Origin: a virus | IMG/VR virus record: IMGVR_UViG_3300001683_000172 | Location: 1-49,191 of that record | Direction: 5' to 3' (one strand) | DNA: 49,191 nt | Translations under genes and position numbers: made by a program | Shown here: positions 18,012 to 25,897 of the stretch, one piece after another | Layout: each line of letters starts with the position of its first letter | How positions within the stretch are numbered: the stretch's first letter is position 1 | The notes under the pieces: model-generated | Databases searched by the model: none | The model's input: only the letters and a program-made list of their open reading frames with translations | What the model was told of the DNA's origin: nothing

Positions 18012-20006
18012 CTATTCTGTTATTCCTCTATAAACTTTTTCTTGACCCTTTGTAGTTGCATCAATCAAGCTTTGCCTTTGTTTAGATGATTGTATTTGTC
18101 CATTACGGAGAGTATTACCAAATACTTTCATTTCACGCGATAAATCAGTAATTGCCACCACGAGCTGGGGATCACTATTCTGTAATTGACTTTGTTGTAT
18201 TTCAGTTAATACGGCCTCTCCATTATTAACTTCAATATTGGCACCGTCGTGTGCTTTTGGTGGTGCGGATCCTCCATATGCAGAACCCAATCCCGTTCCT
18301 ATCAAACCCCCAATAGTTGCCCCAGTTGCCATTCCGGCCAATCCCTTCATGGAAAAAATTGTTCCAACACCCGGTATTGCCGCCATAGCACCAATCATAG
18401 CACCTACTAAACCCAACACTATTCCCCCTATAGCAACCCACTTATTTTTTTGGTTTTCTACTGCCGCGGCTGCTTTCTCCTCTTCTGTTATCAACTTAGC
18501 TAAATTAGTAACATCAGTGCCAATTGATTTAGAAAGTAATTCTCTCTCTAGTCTATTTAATTTTTGAAATGCTGCTTCACCGCCAACCTGTCGTTTAATT
18601 TCTTCCATCATTCCTGTCAAGTCATCCTGCATCATCAATCGTCTGGCAGTATCAAAATTCATCGACCTACCAAGTACAGCATTAGCTTCAAATTGTGCAT
18701 TTATAGAGCCTTCTATATCTAATAAATGTGTTGCTATTTGATCAGCAACATCCAATCCTACTCCCATAGCTCTTATTTCAACAGCTGCTCTCATAAATTC
18801 TTCAGCAGATCCGTGCGCATGTTTTGCCATCAATTCAGTAGAGCCAGCTATATCTTCAAATACTTTTGAAGGTAATACTCCTTTCATCCTAGCAAATTGA
18901 GCAACAGAATTCTGTACATTAATTAATTGTTCATGACTACTATCCGATAAAGCAGTTTGTATTCTTAATATCTTTACTGCTTGATCTGCTGATATTCCAT
19001 AATATAATGATTGTTTTTTAAGTTGCCATGCTATATCGAAATTAACATCATTGATGGTTCCAAACTCTTCCGCCATCGCTGAAACATATTTTTGATTAAT
19101 TGCTAATGCTGGACCCATTTTGATCATCTGTCCTAGAGAAAGCCCAGTTTCAAATGCAAACTTAACCATAGAAGCTGCCATTGCAGCTACAGCAGCGCCA
19201 ATTCCCAAACCTAACATCTTCAGCTTACCCCACTTCTTTTTAACTTTACCTGATGTTTTATCTACTTTTTCTTCATTTTGCCCCACTTTTGCAGTTGCTT
19301 CCGCTGCTTCTTCAGCTTTACGAGCATCAACCTTATCTTCGGCGGTCATTTGCCACCCAGGCTTGGGTTCACTGGCGGCGGCGGCTGTAGCATCGGCAGC
19401 AACATCACCAGTACCAACATCACTTGTCCCTGTAATTCCAGAAACTACGTCGGCTCCAACATTTCCGAGCGTTGTTGTCCATGCATCTCCCAGTATGCCT
19501 CCTGATACTTCGGCTGTCCCTCTTAATGTCTTTGCCATATTTTTGGATATATCACCAAAATTTATAAAATCTGCTAGAAACTCACCTATTACCGGAATTT
19601 CACGAACTAGATTCTCTACACCACCCACCATTTTCTCTACAGAATTAACTCCTGCATTTACCAAATTATTATAACCTTTTTGTACTTTCTGGATTCTTCC
19701 CAACTGTTTATATTGTCTTACTAGTTGCTTATCTCCAGCTTGTTGAGCTTCAAGAATTTTTTCACTAATATCTGCCCATTCTACAGTTTCTTTATGAATA
19801 TCTCCCGTAGTTGATAAAACCTGTTTTGCTATACCTACAAAAGCTTTTTCTTCTTTTACTAAATCTCCAGTAGAATCCACAGAATCCGTTATTGATTTAT
19901 TTATAGATTCCCAAATACCTGAAATAGATTTAAGTAATGCAGGTTGTGCTTTATATAGCTTATCTAATTCTTCATTATCTTTTTTTTGTTGTTTTGTTGC
20001 TGCCAT
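18012..20006 (-). CDS. 29: Tail tape measure protein
   Basis: 664-aa protein, mostly helical and charged, with Ala/Gly-rich hydrophobic stretches: GLGIGAAVAAMAASMVKFAF near 270-290 and GGIVLGLVGAMIGAMAAIPG near 530-550, followed by GMATGATIGGLIGTGLGSAYGG. These are typical of tape measures, which end up in the membrane during DNA ejection. The N-terminal half is coiled-coil-like (Q/K/E-rich). The C-terminal DGANIEVNNGEAVLTEIQQS followed by a helical tail is a common tape-measure ending. It lies between the chaperone genes and the baseplate genes, as expected. At about 0.15 nm per residue it would set a tail of roughly 100 nm. Confidence 0.8.
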   Translation of the reverse strand: MAATKQQKKDNEELDKLYKAQPALLKSISGIWESINKSITDSVDSTGDLVKEEKAFVGIAKQVLSTTGDIHKETVEWADISEKILEAQQAGDKQLVRQYKQLGRIQKVQKGYNNLVNAGVNSVEKMVGGVENLVREIPVIGEFLADFINFGDISKNMAKTLRGTAEVSGGILGDAWTTTLGNVGADVVSGITGTSDVGTGDVAADATAAAASEPKPGWQMTAEDKVDARKAEEAAEATAKVGQNEEKVDKTSGKVKKKWGKLKMLGLGIGAAVAAMAASMVKFAFETGLSLGQMIKMGPALAINQKYVSAMAEEFGTINDVNFDIAWQLKKQSLYYGISADQAVKILRIQTALSDSSHEQLINVQNSVAQFARMKGVLPSKVFEDIAGSTELMAKHAHGSAEEFMRAAVEIRAMGVGLDVADQIATHLLDIEGSINAQFEANAVLGRSMNFDTARRLMMQDDLTGMMEEIKRQVGGEAAFQKLNRLERELLSKSIGTDVTNLAKLITEEEKAAAAVENQKNKWVAIGGIVLGLVGAMIGAMAAIPGVGTIFSMKGLAGMATGATIGGLIGTGLGSAYGGSAPPKAHDGANIEVNNGEAVLTEIQQSQLQNSDPQLVVAITDLSREMKVFGNTLRNGQIQSSKQRQSLIDATTKGQEKVYRGITE

Positions 20007-20029
20007 AAGTTTTATTTTCTTTTAATTGA

Positions 20030-20048
20030 ATAGTGTAGAATACACTAT
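20030..20048. repeat. Perfect 8-bp inverted repeat in the tape-measure leader
   Basis: ATAGTGTA and TACACTAT are separated by three bases between the stop of the 82-aa gene and the start of the tape measure. No T run follows on the coding strand, so an intrinsic terminator is unlikely. An RNA processing or stability element, or a protein-binding site, is more plausible. The 11-nt sequence TACACTATATG from one arm recurs in the leader of the scaffold gene at 47625-47635. Confidence 0.5.
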
Positions 20049-20055
20049 ATGTAAA

Positions 20056-20304
20056 TTATCTTCCGACCAACTTATTAAGTTCCGCCGATGTAGCTGCAAA
20101 TTCAGGGTCATCTTTTTTCCTTTTCTCAATATGCTGTATAATCTCTTTACCAAGTTTATCAGCAGCCGCTATATGTCTTTTCATAACTGGATCTCTTGCT
20201 AAAACTTTTAAAAGTTTTGAAGATTTTCTTTTTGCGATTGCTTTAAAAAGACCACCGAGAAATTCTGTAATTATTTTATTTTCTTTTATGATATACTTAG
20301 CCAA
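20056..20304 (-). CDS. Small helical, basic protein between chaperone and tape measure, 82 aa
   Basis: Starts with TTG, placed 5 nt after a good AGGAGTTA ribosome-binding site. The sequence is MAKYIIKENKIITEFLGGLF, continuing with an Ala/Lys-rich amphipathic helix (KRKSSKLLKVLARDP, HIAAADKLGKEIIQHIEKRK). No known motif is present. The tail-module position suggests a tail-assembly accessory or minor virion protein; this is inference from position only. A TATATTTATA promoter-like motif lies 37 nt upstream. Confidence 0.75.
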   Translation of the reverse strand: MAKYIIKENKIITEFLGGLFKAIAKRKSSKLLKVLARDPVMKRHIAAADKLGKEIIQHIEKRKKDDPEFAATSAELNKLVGR

Positions 20305-20340
20305 GATTAACTCCTAAAAACTTAAATTGAGGGATTCATA

Positions 20341-20350
20341 TATAAATATA
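20341..20350 (-). promoter_or_regulatory. Promoter-like motif TATATTTATA
   Basis: On the coding strand TATATTTATA lies 37 nt before the TTG start of the 82-aa gene, leaving room for a leader of about 30 nt with its ribosome-binding site. The same motif with similar spacing precedes several other structural genes in this window. Confidence 0.5.
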
Positions 20351-20357
20351 CAGATAA

Positions 20358-20579
20358 TCATTTTTTAATTTTGGAAAAATTTGGTTGGGAGGATTTTCTT
20401 TGAGATTTTTCTATAGCTTCTTTTTCTTCCGTATAAGCCTTGTCTAATCTTTGAATATACCATCTTCTTAAATAAACCGGCATATTATAGGCTTGTTCAA
20501 AAGGTATTGAACCTCTAGAATTAAATGTTAGTTGAAATATCTGTTCGTGGATCTGAGCTTTATACTCAGGAGGAAGGCC
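20358..20579 (-). CDS. Tail-assembly chaperone C-terminal extension, likely reached by frameshift
   Basis: A frame of 73 codons plus stop reads GLPPEYKAQIHEQIFQLTF and later YNMPVYLRRWYIQRLDKAYT, then a Lys/Glu/Ser tail. It lacks a start codon before an internal ATG at 20483 (which would give 41 aa). Its coding-like part begins within the last codons of the gp26-like gene, in the +1 (equivalently -2) frame. 'Short second frame with LP..Y...Q and MPVYLRRWY' is the style of the frameshifted T part of tail-assembly chaperone pairs. The T7 tract at 20580-20586 could mediate the shift. Translation from the internal ATG alone is the alternative. Confidence 0.6.
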   Translation of the reverse strand, partial: GLPPEYKAQIHEQIFQLTFNSRGSIPFEQAYNMPVYLRRWYIQRLDKAYTEEKEAIEKSQRKSSQPNFSKIKK

Positions 20580-21318
20580 AAAAAAACTGTACCGTCATCG
20601 GTACCGTAATATCTACCTCCTCTCCATCCACATCAATTGATATTTCTAAATCGATATCTGGGGTGTTGTCTGAAATATATTCTCTAAATGATCTACTATC
20701 TACTGCAAAAAATTCATTATCTACAAAATTATTAACAACTGATCGTTCAGAATTACCATCAACTTCAAGTATCATGTGTTTTAATCTAGTCGTAAGAGAT
20801 CTATCTATATCACTTACTTTACTTAATGATTTAGCACGTTTTTCAATAGCATCAACATCACCACTAGTTAAAAGTTTATACTTAATAACTCTATCAGTAG
20901 TCGGTAGAGTAAATTCAAATTCATTTAGTCCTTTAGTCACTTTACTAAAATCTACTGAAATGTCCTTCAATGAAGTTAAATCCAAATTATGTGTTGTAGG
21001 TTCTCCAGTAACGGGTGACGTAACGTCAAACTCATATTGTTTACCATAAGCTAACACTCTTGCAGCTATCAATAAAGCATTTTTATCACCAATCAATAAA
21101 TCATCAACTTTGACTTTTTTATCAACTATCAAATTATCTAAAAGTACATCTAAAACAACACCTTTAGCAATAAGATTTTGTGATGTCAAAATATCTTCAT
21201 CTTTCGCAGTCATGTATTTTAATTCGATCTGGCCACTTGATAATGGGCTTTTTTCAGGATAAAAATATCCTTTAGACGGTAGATCGATAACTTCCGTCGG
21301 AAACGTAGTTTCGGGCAT
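20566..21318 (-). CDS. 26: gp26-like baseplate-hub / tail-assembly chaperone protein, 250 aa
   Basis: The N-terminus EVIDLPSKGYFYPEKSPLSS followed by GQIELKYMTAKDEDILTSQN and VDDLLIGDKNALLIAARVLA is the pattern of the T4 gp26 family (T4 baseplate protein), which also serves as the G part of tail-assembly chaperones in related phages. The C-terminus ends VTVPMTVQFFWPSS-like (ITVPMTVQFFWPSS), typical of the family. The reading frame stops about 14 nt after a run of seven Ts, and another frame continues with coding-like sequence. The start ATG follows AAGGAG at good spacing. The gene sits between the tube and tape-measure genes, the classical location of tail chaperones. Confidence 0.8.
   Translation of the reverse strand: MPETTFPTEVIDLPSKGYFYPEKSPLSSGQIELKYMTAKDEDILTSQNLIAKGVVLDVLLDNLIVDKKVKVDDLLIGDKNALLIAARVLAYGKQYEFDVTSPVTGEPTTHNLDLTSLKDISVDFSKVTKGLNEFEFTLPTTDRVIKYKLLTSGDVDAIEKRAKSLSKVSDIDRSLTTRLKHMILEVDGNSERSVVNNFVDNEFFAVDSRSFREYISDNTPDIDLEISIDVDGEEVDITVPMTVQFFWPSS
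20580..20586 (-). other. T7 tract: candidate programmed frameshift site of the tail chaperone
   Basis: The coding strand reads CAG TTT TTT TGG CCT TCC TCC TGA. A +1 (or -2) slip of tRNA-Phe on the run gives TTT GGC CTT CCT CCT GAG and enters the 73-codon extension that ends at 20358. Frameshifting at this place is a conserved habit of tailed phages. A one-base error in a 7-base homopolymer is the competing explanation. Confidence 0.5.
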
Positions 21319-21380
21319 GTTATTCTCCTTAATAAGATTTATAACTAATTGTAAATATAACTAAAATTTTTCAAATTAAA

Positions 21381-21497
21381 TTATTTTTTTGGTGCAAATT
21401 TCTCTTTGATTGGTTTAAGAATCATATCGAAAAGAATATCGTCATATTTTGTTGGGGTAAGTTTCACAATTTTTTCAATTGCGTAAATGCTATCCAT
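21381..21497 (-). CDS. 38-aa small protein between tube and chaperone genes
   Basis: The reading frame MDSIYAIEKIVKLTPTKYDD followed by ILFDMILKPIKEKFAPKK lies in the 213-nt space between the tube gene and the gp26-like gene. A GGAGAT ribosome-binding site lies about 14 nt upstream, nearer to an earlier out-of-frame ATG that opens only 13 codons. The sequence has a realistic amphipathic composition. I believe it is a genuine small tail-module gene of unknown function. Confidence 0.5.
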   Translation of the reverse strand: MDSIYAIEKIVKLTPTKYDDILFDMILKPIKEKFAPKK

Positions 21498-21531
21498 TCA
21501 CTCATTTTTAATCTCCGTTATTAATTTTTAA

Positions 21532-22023
21532 TTAGAATTGTAATATTGCGTAATCGTATCTAAGTGATAACTCAATATCTACTGGATCCCCACCATTTGC
21601 AAAATCCAAATCATTAAAGTTTGCATCTTGTACCCATGCTCCTTTTAATGTCCATTCTTCAACCACATCACCAACTGGTCCTAATAAATTAAAAGATACA
21701 TCTTTTTTATAAAAATCTGAATAACCATCTCTACCTGTTACGGATTCGTGTGATAATCTAACCCATTCCATTACTGCTTGTGCTGCAGAAGGTACAACTG
21801 GGTCATATAAAGTAACTCCTAAAGGTTGCCATTCTCCTTTACCTTTAATGTATCTCTTTACATTAATATGGTCTAATACTATTTCTTCAAATGTAATCTG
21901 TGGTCTACTAGCAGTCTTAATCAAGTATGCAGGAATACCTTCTATATACATGACATACCGATTTTTCGTTTTCGGTTCAAATGGGGTAAACATTATTTCA
22001 GTTGCGTCAATTAACTCAGGCAT
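21532..22023 (-). CDS. 19: Tail tube protein (gp19-like)
   Basis: 163 aa, the normal size for T4 gp19. RYVMYIEGIPAYLIKTASRP followed by ITFEEIVLDHINVKRYIKGK is the tube-fold N-terminal beta hairpin and helix region. WQPLGVTLYDPVVPSAAQAV and MEWVRLSHESVTGRDGYSDF match the conserved tube core, and WTLKGAWVQDANFNDLDFAN followed by VDIELSLRYDYAIL is the C-terminal strand set. It forms the inner tube of the contractile tail. It lies directly downstream of the sheath gene, as in T4 (18-19), but a terminator and a separate promoter-like motif allow higher, independent expression. The ribosome-binding site is TAGGAGAA. Confidence 0.93.
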   Translation of the reverse strand: MPELIDATEIMFTPFEPKTKNRYVMYIEGIPAYLIKTASRPQITFEEIVLDHINVKRYIKGKGEWQPLGVTLYDPVVPSAAQAVMEWVRLSHESVTGRDGYSDFYKKDVSFNLLGPVGDVVEEWTLKGAWVQDANFNDLDFANGGDPVDIELSLRYDYAILQF

Positions 22024-22056
22024 CTTTTCTTCTCCTAAATAAGATTTCTTTTCAGT

Positions 22057-22066
22057 AATAAATATA
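22057..22066 (-). promoter_or_regulatory. Promoter-like motif TATATTTATT before the tube gene
   Basis: The coding strand reads GTTATATTTATTACTG, 34-43 nt before the tube ATG and just downstream of the sheath-gene terminator. Terminator then promoter is a coherent arrangement for separate tube transcription. Confidence 0.5.
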
Positions 22067-22130
22067 ACGGTAATGAAAAATTGCGCTTATATTAATAATA
22101 TCCTTTTGAAGTTTTTTTGAAGTTATTATA

Positions 22131-22166
22131 AAAACAAAAAACCCCAGTATAAAACTGGGGCTTTTT
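22131..22166 (-). terminator. Rho-independent terminator after the sheath gene
   Basis: The 7-bp stem CCCCAGT/ACTGGGG (22142-22148 with 22154-22160) with a 5-nt loop is extended by flanking A/T pairs. On the coding strand it is followed by TTTTTTGTTTTTAT. It lies 24 nt after the sheath stop and is the clearest intrinsic terminator in the window. The plus strand also has a T5 after the stem, so it may be weakly bidirectional. Confidence 0.9.
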
Positions 22167-22189
22167 AGTTATCTTATTGAGATAATTTG

Positions 22190-25177
22190 TTATTCTGGAA
22201 AGGTTGCTCCAGTAGGTTGAACAACAAAGTCCAATACAATGAACTCAGCAGTTCTTGTAGGTTGAACAAATATCTGTCCAACTAACCTATTTCTATCTAT
22301 TTCATCTGGTGTATTGTTTGATTCATCCATCACTACCCTAAAAGCATTCAAACCACTATTAGCTTGTACATTTTCAAGATATGGATTAACAGTATTCAAG
22401 AAACGATTTCTTGTTGCTGTTGTGTTCTGTTCAAACACCAAGAATTTAGATGTAGAAGCAATAAACTTCTTCAGATTAATTAACAATCTACGAACATTAA
22501 TCCTATCAAGTGCTGATGGTTTGGATTGTAATGTTTTTTGTCCAAACACCGTCGGTCCTTGACCTGGGAATGTTGCAATTGGATTAATTCTTTCTTCATA
22601 AAGCTTATCCCTCTCTGCATGATTTAACTTAAACTTAGCTCTAGATGTTATAGTCAATCCACCTCTATTTAATCCTGCAGGTGCAAACCATTCTTGACCT
22701 ATTCTGTCATTAAAAGCAAATACTCCTGCTAAAGCGACTGAAGGTGGTATCCATACTGGCTCCACATTGCCGCCTTCTATGGAATAATTTACTTGTACCC
22801 AGGGATAATATGTAGCTGCATAATTGGTATCTAGTGATCCAAGAGCACTTGCTGCTTGTGAAATAGTATCTGCCCAATGGAATCCGTCCATTATATAGAA
22901 ACAATCTGCTCTTTCTTCCACCTTAGTTATAGCATGTTCGGTAATATTATTATGACAATTACCACCATCTTTACTATGAATTATTCCAGGAATTACCAAC
23001 ATATTAATATCGAATTCATCTGGATTAGATATTGTATTAATAGCTCGTTTGTATAATGTAGTACCACTAGTAGTTGGAGTTGAACAATCAAATCCCATTA
23101 CATTAGTAGTAGTTACATCATTAGCCATAGATGGTTTTGAAGCTGGATCTACACCGTCGAATCCCCATTGAAAAGGAACTGCAAACCGTCTCTGACCTAT
23201 ATCAGAATTAGCTAATGTTATTTTTATTCTATTAGCAGTGGTTCCATCTGCAAAAGTTGAAGGACTTCCAGGTAATGTATTTGCATTAGCATGTCCAGTG
23301 CAATTATTTAAACTAAATGCTTTATTAGAACCATTTCCTGTTCCACTTGGAATAGGTGAAAGATAAGCTGCTGCATCATTATCATATTTGCCTCTTATTC
23401 TATTCGATGTTCCAATGTCCATGAAATCTAATCCATGATACGCACTTGCTTGAAAGGTTTGTTCATTAGTATTATCTACTTGTTGAAGCTTCATTGAAGC
23501 GGAAGGTACTATAGTACCACCTGGAATTGGATTCTCTAAAGCTGCATATCCATACGGTACTACCGATTTTGGATAATTTTCTATATTTTGAAAATCACCA
23601 ACTCTACACCATTTAGATCTATTTGGAAAGCCTCCATGATAGGACAACCTACCATTAGCATCTACTACTACATGAGCATCACCTATTTGTTTTGCAAAAT
23701 AGCTTGGTGAAGCTGGATTAAAATCACAATTTTCCCAAGTTTCTGGTGCTCTACCATCTAGAGGTATAATAGAAATACTAAAATCTCCATAATCAGATCC
23801 TGGAATTGATCCAGCTGCTCTAATATTAGAAATACCTACTTTATATTCAGTATTCATATTACTGCCATGACCTAATGTATATACTCTGAATAGGTTCTTA
23901 GTAACATCAGTTGATGATCCATCCCAATCCGTTGTTCCCTGGTCTATAATATAAGGTGTTCTTGCAACACAATAATCAACATTTCCACCCCAAGTAGCTG
24001 AATCACCTACTGCATCATATTGAGCAGTATAAGCTCCATTAGTTCCACCAGCAAAATTTAATCCAGCGGATGATGAAGCACTACCAGTAACTTGTAATCC
24101 ACCTAAAGATGCTCCTACCATATCTGATCTAGTATGAAAAGCTTTATAAAGATACACATAATCAGTATTACTTAACGGATCTGATGAGATCTTTTTAGCA
24201 AAATAATTTGCACTACCACTATCAAAACTCAAATCAGTAATAGTTTGATGTATTCCCCCTGAACCACTTATTTTTAAATCAAACAGGTTATCAATATCAT
24301 CTATTGTTGTTACCTTAGCTGAAGCTGCAATTCCAACACTCTGTCCAAGTCTTGTATTAGCTAGAGTAAAAATCACCGAATCAGGAAGTGGTCCGACACC
24401 TCCAGCAAAATCTCCTGCAGTTAATTGACTTATATTTGTAGTTGTTACAGTATTACCATCATTACCTATAGTTGCCTGTGTAAAAACAATTGACTGATTT
24501 CCATCAGTTGCTACCAAATCAGCACCGGCTGTAATTAAACCATTATGTCCATTAGCATGTACTATGGCTGCTTTAAGTTCAGTTAAAACCGCCGCCTGTG
24601 TGTGAGTATTCAAGTTATTAGCTACAGCGACACAAGTGCCGAGATCAGTAGTACTAGACGGAATTGTTCCAGCGCCTATATCTGCGCCTGTTGCTAAAAC
24701 AGTACCTGTTGCCGAAGCTCCACTTTCGGAATTGTCGCTAAGTACATACACTCTTTTTGTACCATTGCTGGACGTAATTACGACATATTCACCTTCTGTA
24801 AATTGACCTGATGTAGCATCATCGCCGTCCGCAACAGTTAGTGTTGCAGTTGCCGCCGCGTCAGCTGCATCCGACCCTGTACAGGCTACATTCACATAAT
24901 CTGCTCTATATCCACCTGTATGCATTACCCGAACTACCGTTACGCTAGATGCGGATTTTAAGTATTCTTGTACTGCGAAGGGAACATACGATGTTTTTAT
25001 ATTTTGACCAAATCTTTCTTCAAATTCTCCACCACTCGTTATAATAGTTGGAACGAACGCTGGACCTTTTTGAGTTGGTCCAATCATTGCTGCTCCAATA
25101 TTAGCAACACCTTGTGGGAGATAAGAAAGATCTGTTTCCTGGGTAAATACGCCAGGACTTACAATTCTCTCGGCCAT
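22190..25177 (-). CDS. 18: Tail sheath protein (gp18-like), enlarged
   Basis: The N-terminus RIVSPGVFTQETDLS followed by IGPTQKGPAFVPTIITSGGE and FEERFG, then YVPFAVQEYLKSASSVTVVR, is the conserved start of myovirus sheath proteins. The C-terminal third has RINVRRLLINLKKFIASTSK, FEQNTTATRNRFLNTVNPYL, then RLVGQIFVQPTRTAEFIVLD, the conserved sheath C-domain and arm. At 995 aa it is far larger than T4 gp18 (659). Roughly residues 110-400 are a Ser/Thr/Ala/Gly-rich beta insertion and residues 590-750 another variable block, probably surface-exposed domains. The ribosome-binding site TAGGAGAA is well placed and a strong terminator follows. The first codons share 35 of 37 nt with the 420-aa baseplate gene. 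Confidence 0.95.
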   Translation of the reverse strand: MAERIVSPGVFTQETDLSYLPQGVANIGAAMIGPTQKGPAFVPTIITSGGEFEERFGQNIKTSYVPFAVQEYLKSASSVTVVRVMHTGGYRADYVNVACTGSDAADAAATATLTVADGDDATSGQFTEGEYVVITSSNGTKRVYVLSDNSESGASATGTVLATGADIGAGTIPSSTTDLGTCVAVANNLNTHTQAAVLTELKAAIVHANGHNGLITAGADLVATDGNQSIVFTQATIGNDGNTVTTTNISQLTAGDFAGGVGPLPDSVIFTLANTRLGQSVGIAASAKVTTIDDIDNLFDLKISGSGGIHQTITDLSFDSGSANYFAKKISSDPLSNTDYVYLYKAFHTRSDMVGASLGGLQVTGSASSSAGLNFAGGTNGAYTAQYDAVGDSATWGGNVDYCVARTPYIIDQGTTDWDGSSTDVTKNLFRVYTLGHGSNMNTEYKVGISNIRAAGSIPGSDYGDFSISIIPLDGRAPETWENCDFNPASPSYFAKQIGDAHVVVDANGRLSYHGGFPNRSKWCRVGDFQNIENYPKSVVPYGYAALENPIPGGTIVPSASMKLQQVDNTNEQTFQASAYHGLDFMDIGTSNRIRGKYDNDAAAYLSPIPSGTGNGSNKAFSLNNCTGHANANTLPGSPSTFADGTTANRIKITLANSDIGQRRFAVPFQWGFDGVDPASKPSMANDVTTTNVMGFDCSTPTTSGTTLYKRAINTISNPDEFDINMLVIPGIIHSKDGGNCHNNITEHAITKVEERADCFYIMDGFHWADTISQAASALGSLDTNYAATYYPWVQVNYSIEGGNVEPVWIPPSVALAGVFAFNDRIGQEWFAPAGLNRGGLTITSRAKFKLNHAERDKLYEERINPIATFPGQGPTVFGQKTLQSKPSALDRINVRRLLINLKKFIASTSKFLVFEQNTTATRNRFLNTVNPYLENVQANSGLNAFRVVMDESNNTPDEIDRNRLVGQIFVQPTRTAEFIVLDFVVQPTGATFPE

Positions 25178-25234
25178 TTAAATTCTCCTAGATTTTAGAT
25201 TAAAAATTAGTTATAATAGTTAAATATTATTTAA

Positions 25235-25244
25235 TATAAATATA
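25235..25244 (-). promoter_or_regulatory. Promoter-like motif TATATTTATA before the sheath gene
   Basis: The coding strand reads TTTTATATTTATATTAAA, 58 nt upstream of the sheath ATG, in an AT-rich 85-nt intergenic space. It is the same motif as before the tube, MCP-neck and scaffold genes. Confidence 0.5.
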
Positions 25245-25262
25245 AAATTAAAATCCCAAAAG

Positions 25263-25556
25263 TTACTCATTCGGCGTAAAAATACCAGTATCTAGGTCTA
25301 AATTTCCAATTCCATACTTAGCAGTTAGGTCGTCAACAAGTTTTCTCTCATCTTCTTGAGCAGTTGCATGTTGCGCTAACAATTCTTCTTTTTGAGTATC
25401 CAAAGAATCCAAATTTTCTTGCAATCTCTCAGATGCAATTGAAACTTGTCCAAGATTTACTGTAACTTGAGTATAACGACTTTGTAATTCTCTAATTTTT
25501 GTAGTTTCTTCTTCAGCAATCTTAACTTCTTTAGTTTTAGTTTCCGTTTCAGGCAT
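25263..25556 (-). CDS. Coiled-coil protein, 97 aa, unknown function
   Basis: Almost the whole protein is a predicted heptad coiled coil (KIAEEETTKIRELQSRYTQV, then IASERLQENLDSLDTQKEEL). A short C-terminal segment, KYGIGNLDLDTGIFTPNE, could be a docking tail. No cysteine or catalytic motif is present. It lies between the S74 chaperone gene and the sheath gene with its own AGGAG ribosome-binding site. Possible roles are a fibre-attachment trimer or an assembly factor; the sequence does not decide. Confidence 0.75.
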   Translation of the reverse strand: MPETETKTKEVKIAEEETTKIRELQSRYTQVTVNLGQVSIASERLQENLDSLDTQKEELLAQHATAQEDERKLVDDLTAKYGIGNLDLDTGIFTPNE

Positions 25557-25639
25557 GTTTATAACTCCTATTTTGTCTTAGTTAATAGTTAATTTATTTA
25601 TCAAGTATATATATCGTTAAATTTATTCAAATAACAATT

Positions 25640-25897
25640 TTAATTCTTGATTAACTTCATTTCATCAATTTCGTTTTTCAATTCTTTAATGGATTCTATC
25701 AAAACGGGAACTAATTTATTATAATCCACTGCTTTAAATGTTCCACTTCCCTTCAAACCATCGTATTCTTTCACAATTTCAGGAATGACTGCTTCAACTT
25801 CTTGTGCTAATACACCAACGTCATGTCCCATATCTTCTCGTTTCCAATCATACTCAACACCACGAAGTTGCATCACAGTATCTAAACCATATTTCAT
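25640..25897 (-). CDS. Stand-alone peptidase S74-type intramolecular chaperone domain
   Basis: 85 aa that match the body of the S74 (endosialidase-type) C-terminal chaperone: [20 protein letters not shown], then [20 protein letters not shown] and [20 protein letters not shown] with a helical end. S74 domains trimerise fibre proteins and normally cut themselves off at a Ser in an 'S-D-x-R-x-K-x-N-I' segment just before this region. Here the coding frame begins after that segment, and the codons upstream in frame read [13 protein letters not shown], so the Ser/Lys pair is not preserved. The ATG overlaps the stop of the 1155-aa fibre as ATGA, giving translational coupling. Either the chaperone acts in trans or a small deletion has split the gene. 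Confidence 0.85.
   Translation of the reverse strand: MKYGLDTVMQLRGVEYDWKREDMGHDVGVLAQEVEAVIPEIVKEYDGLKGSGTFKAVDYNKLVPVLIESIKELKNEIDEMKLIKN

Noticed and set aside
22710-22904. Short frame inside the sheath gene
   Set aside because: It is a shadow of the sheath frame with no ribosome-binding site.
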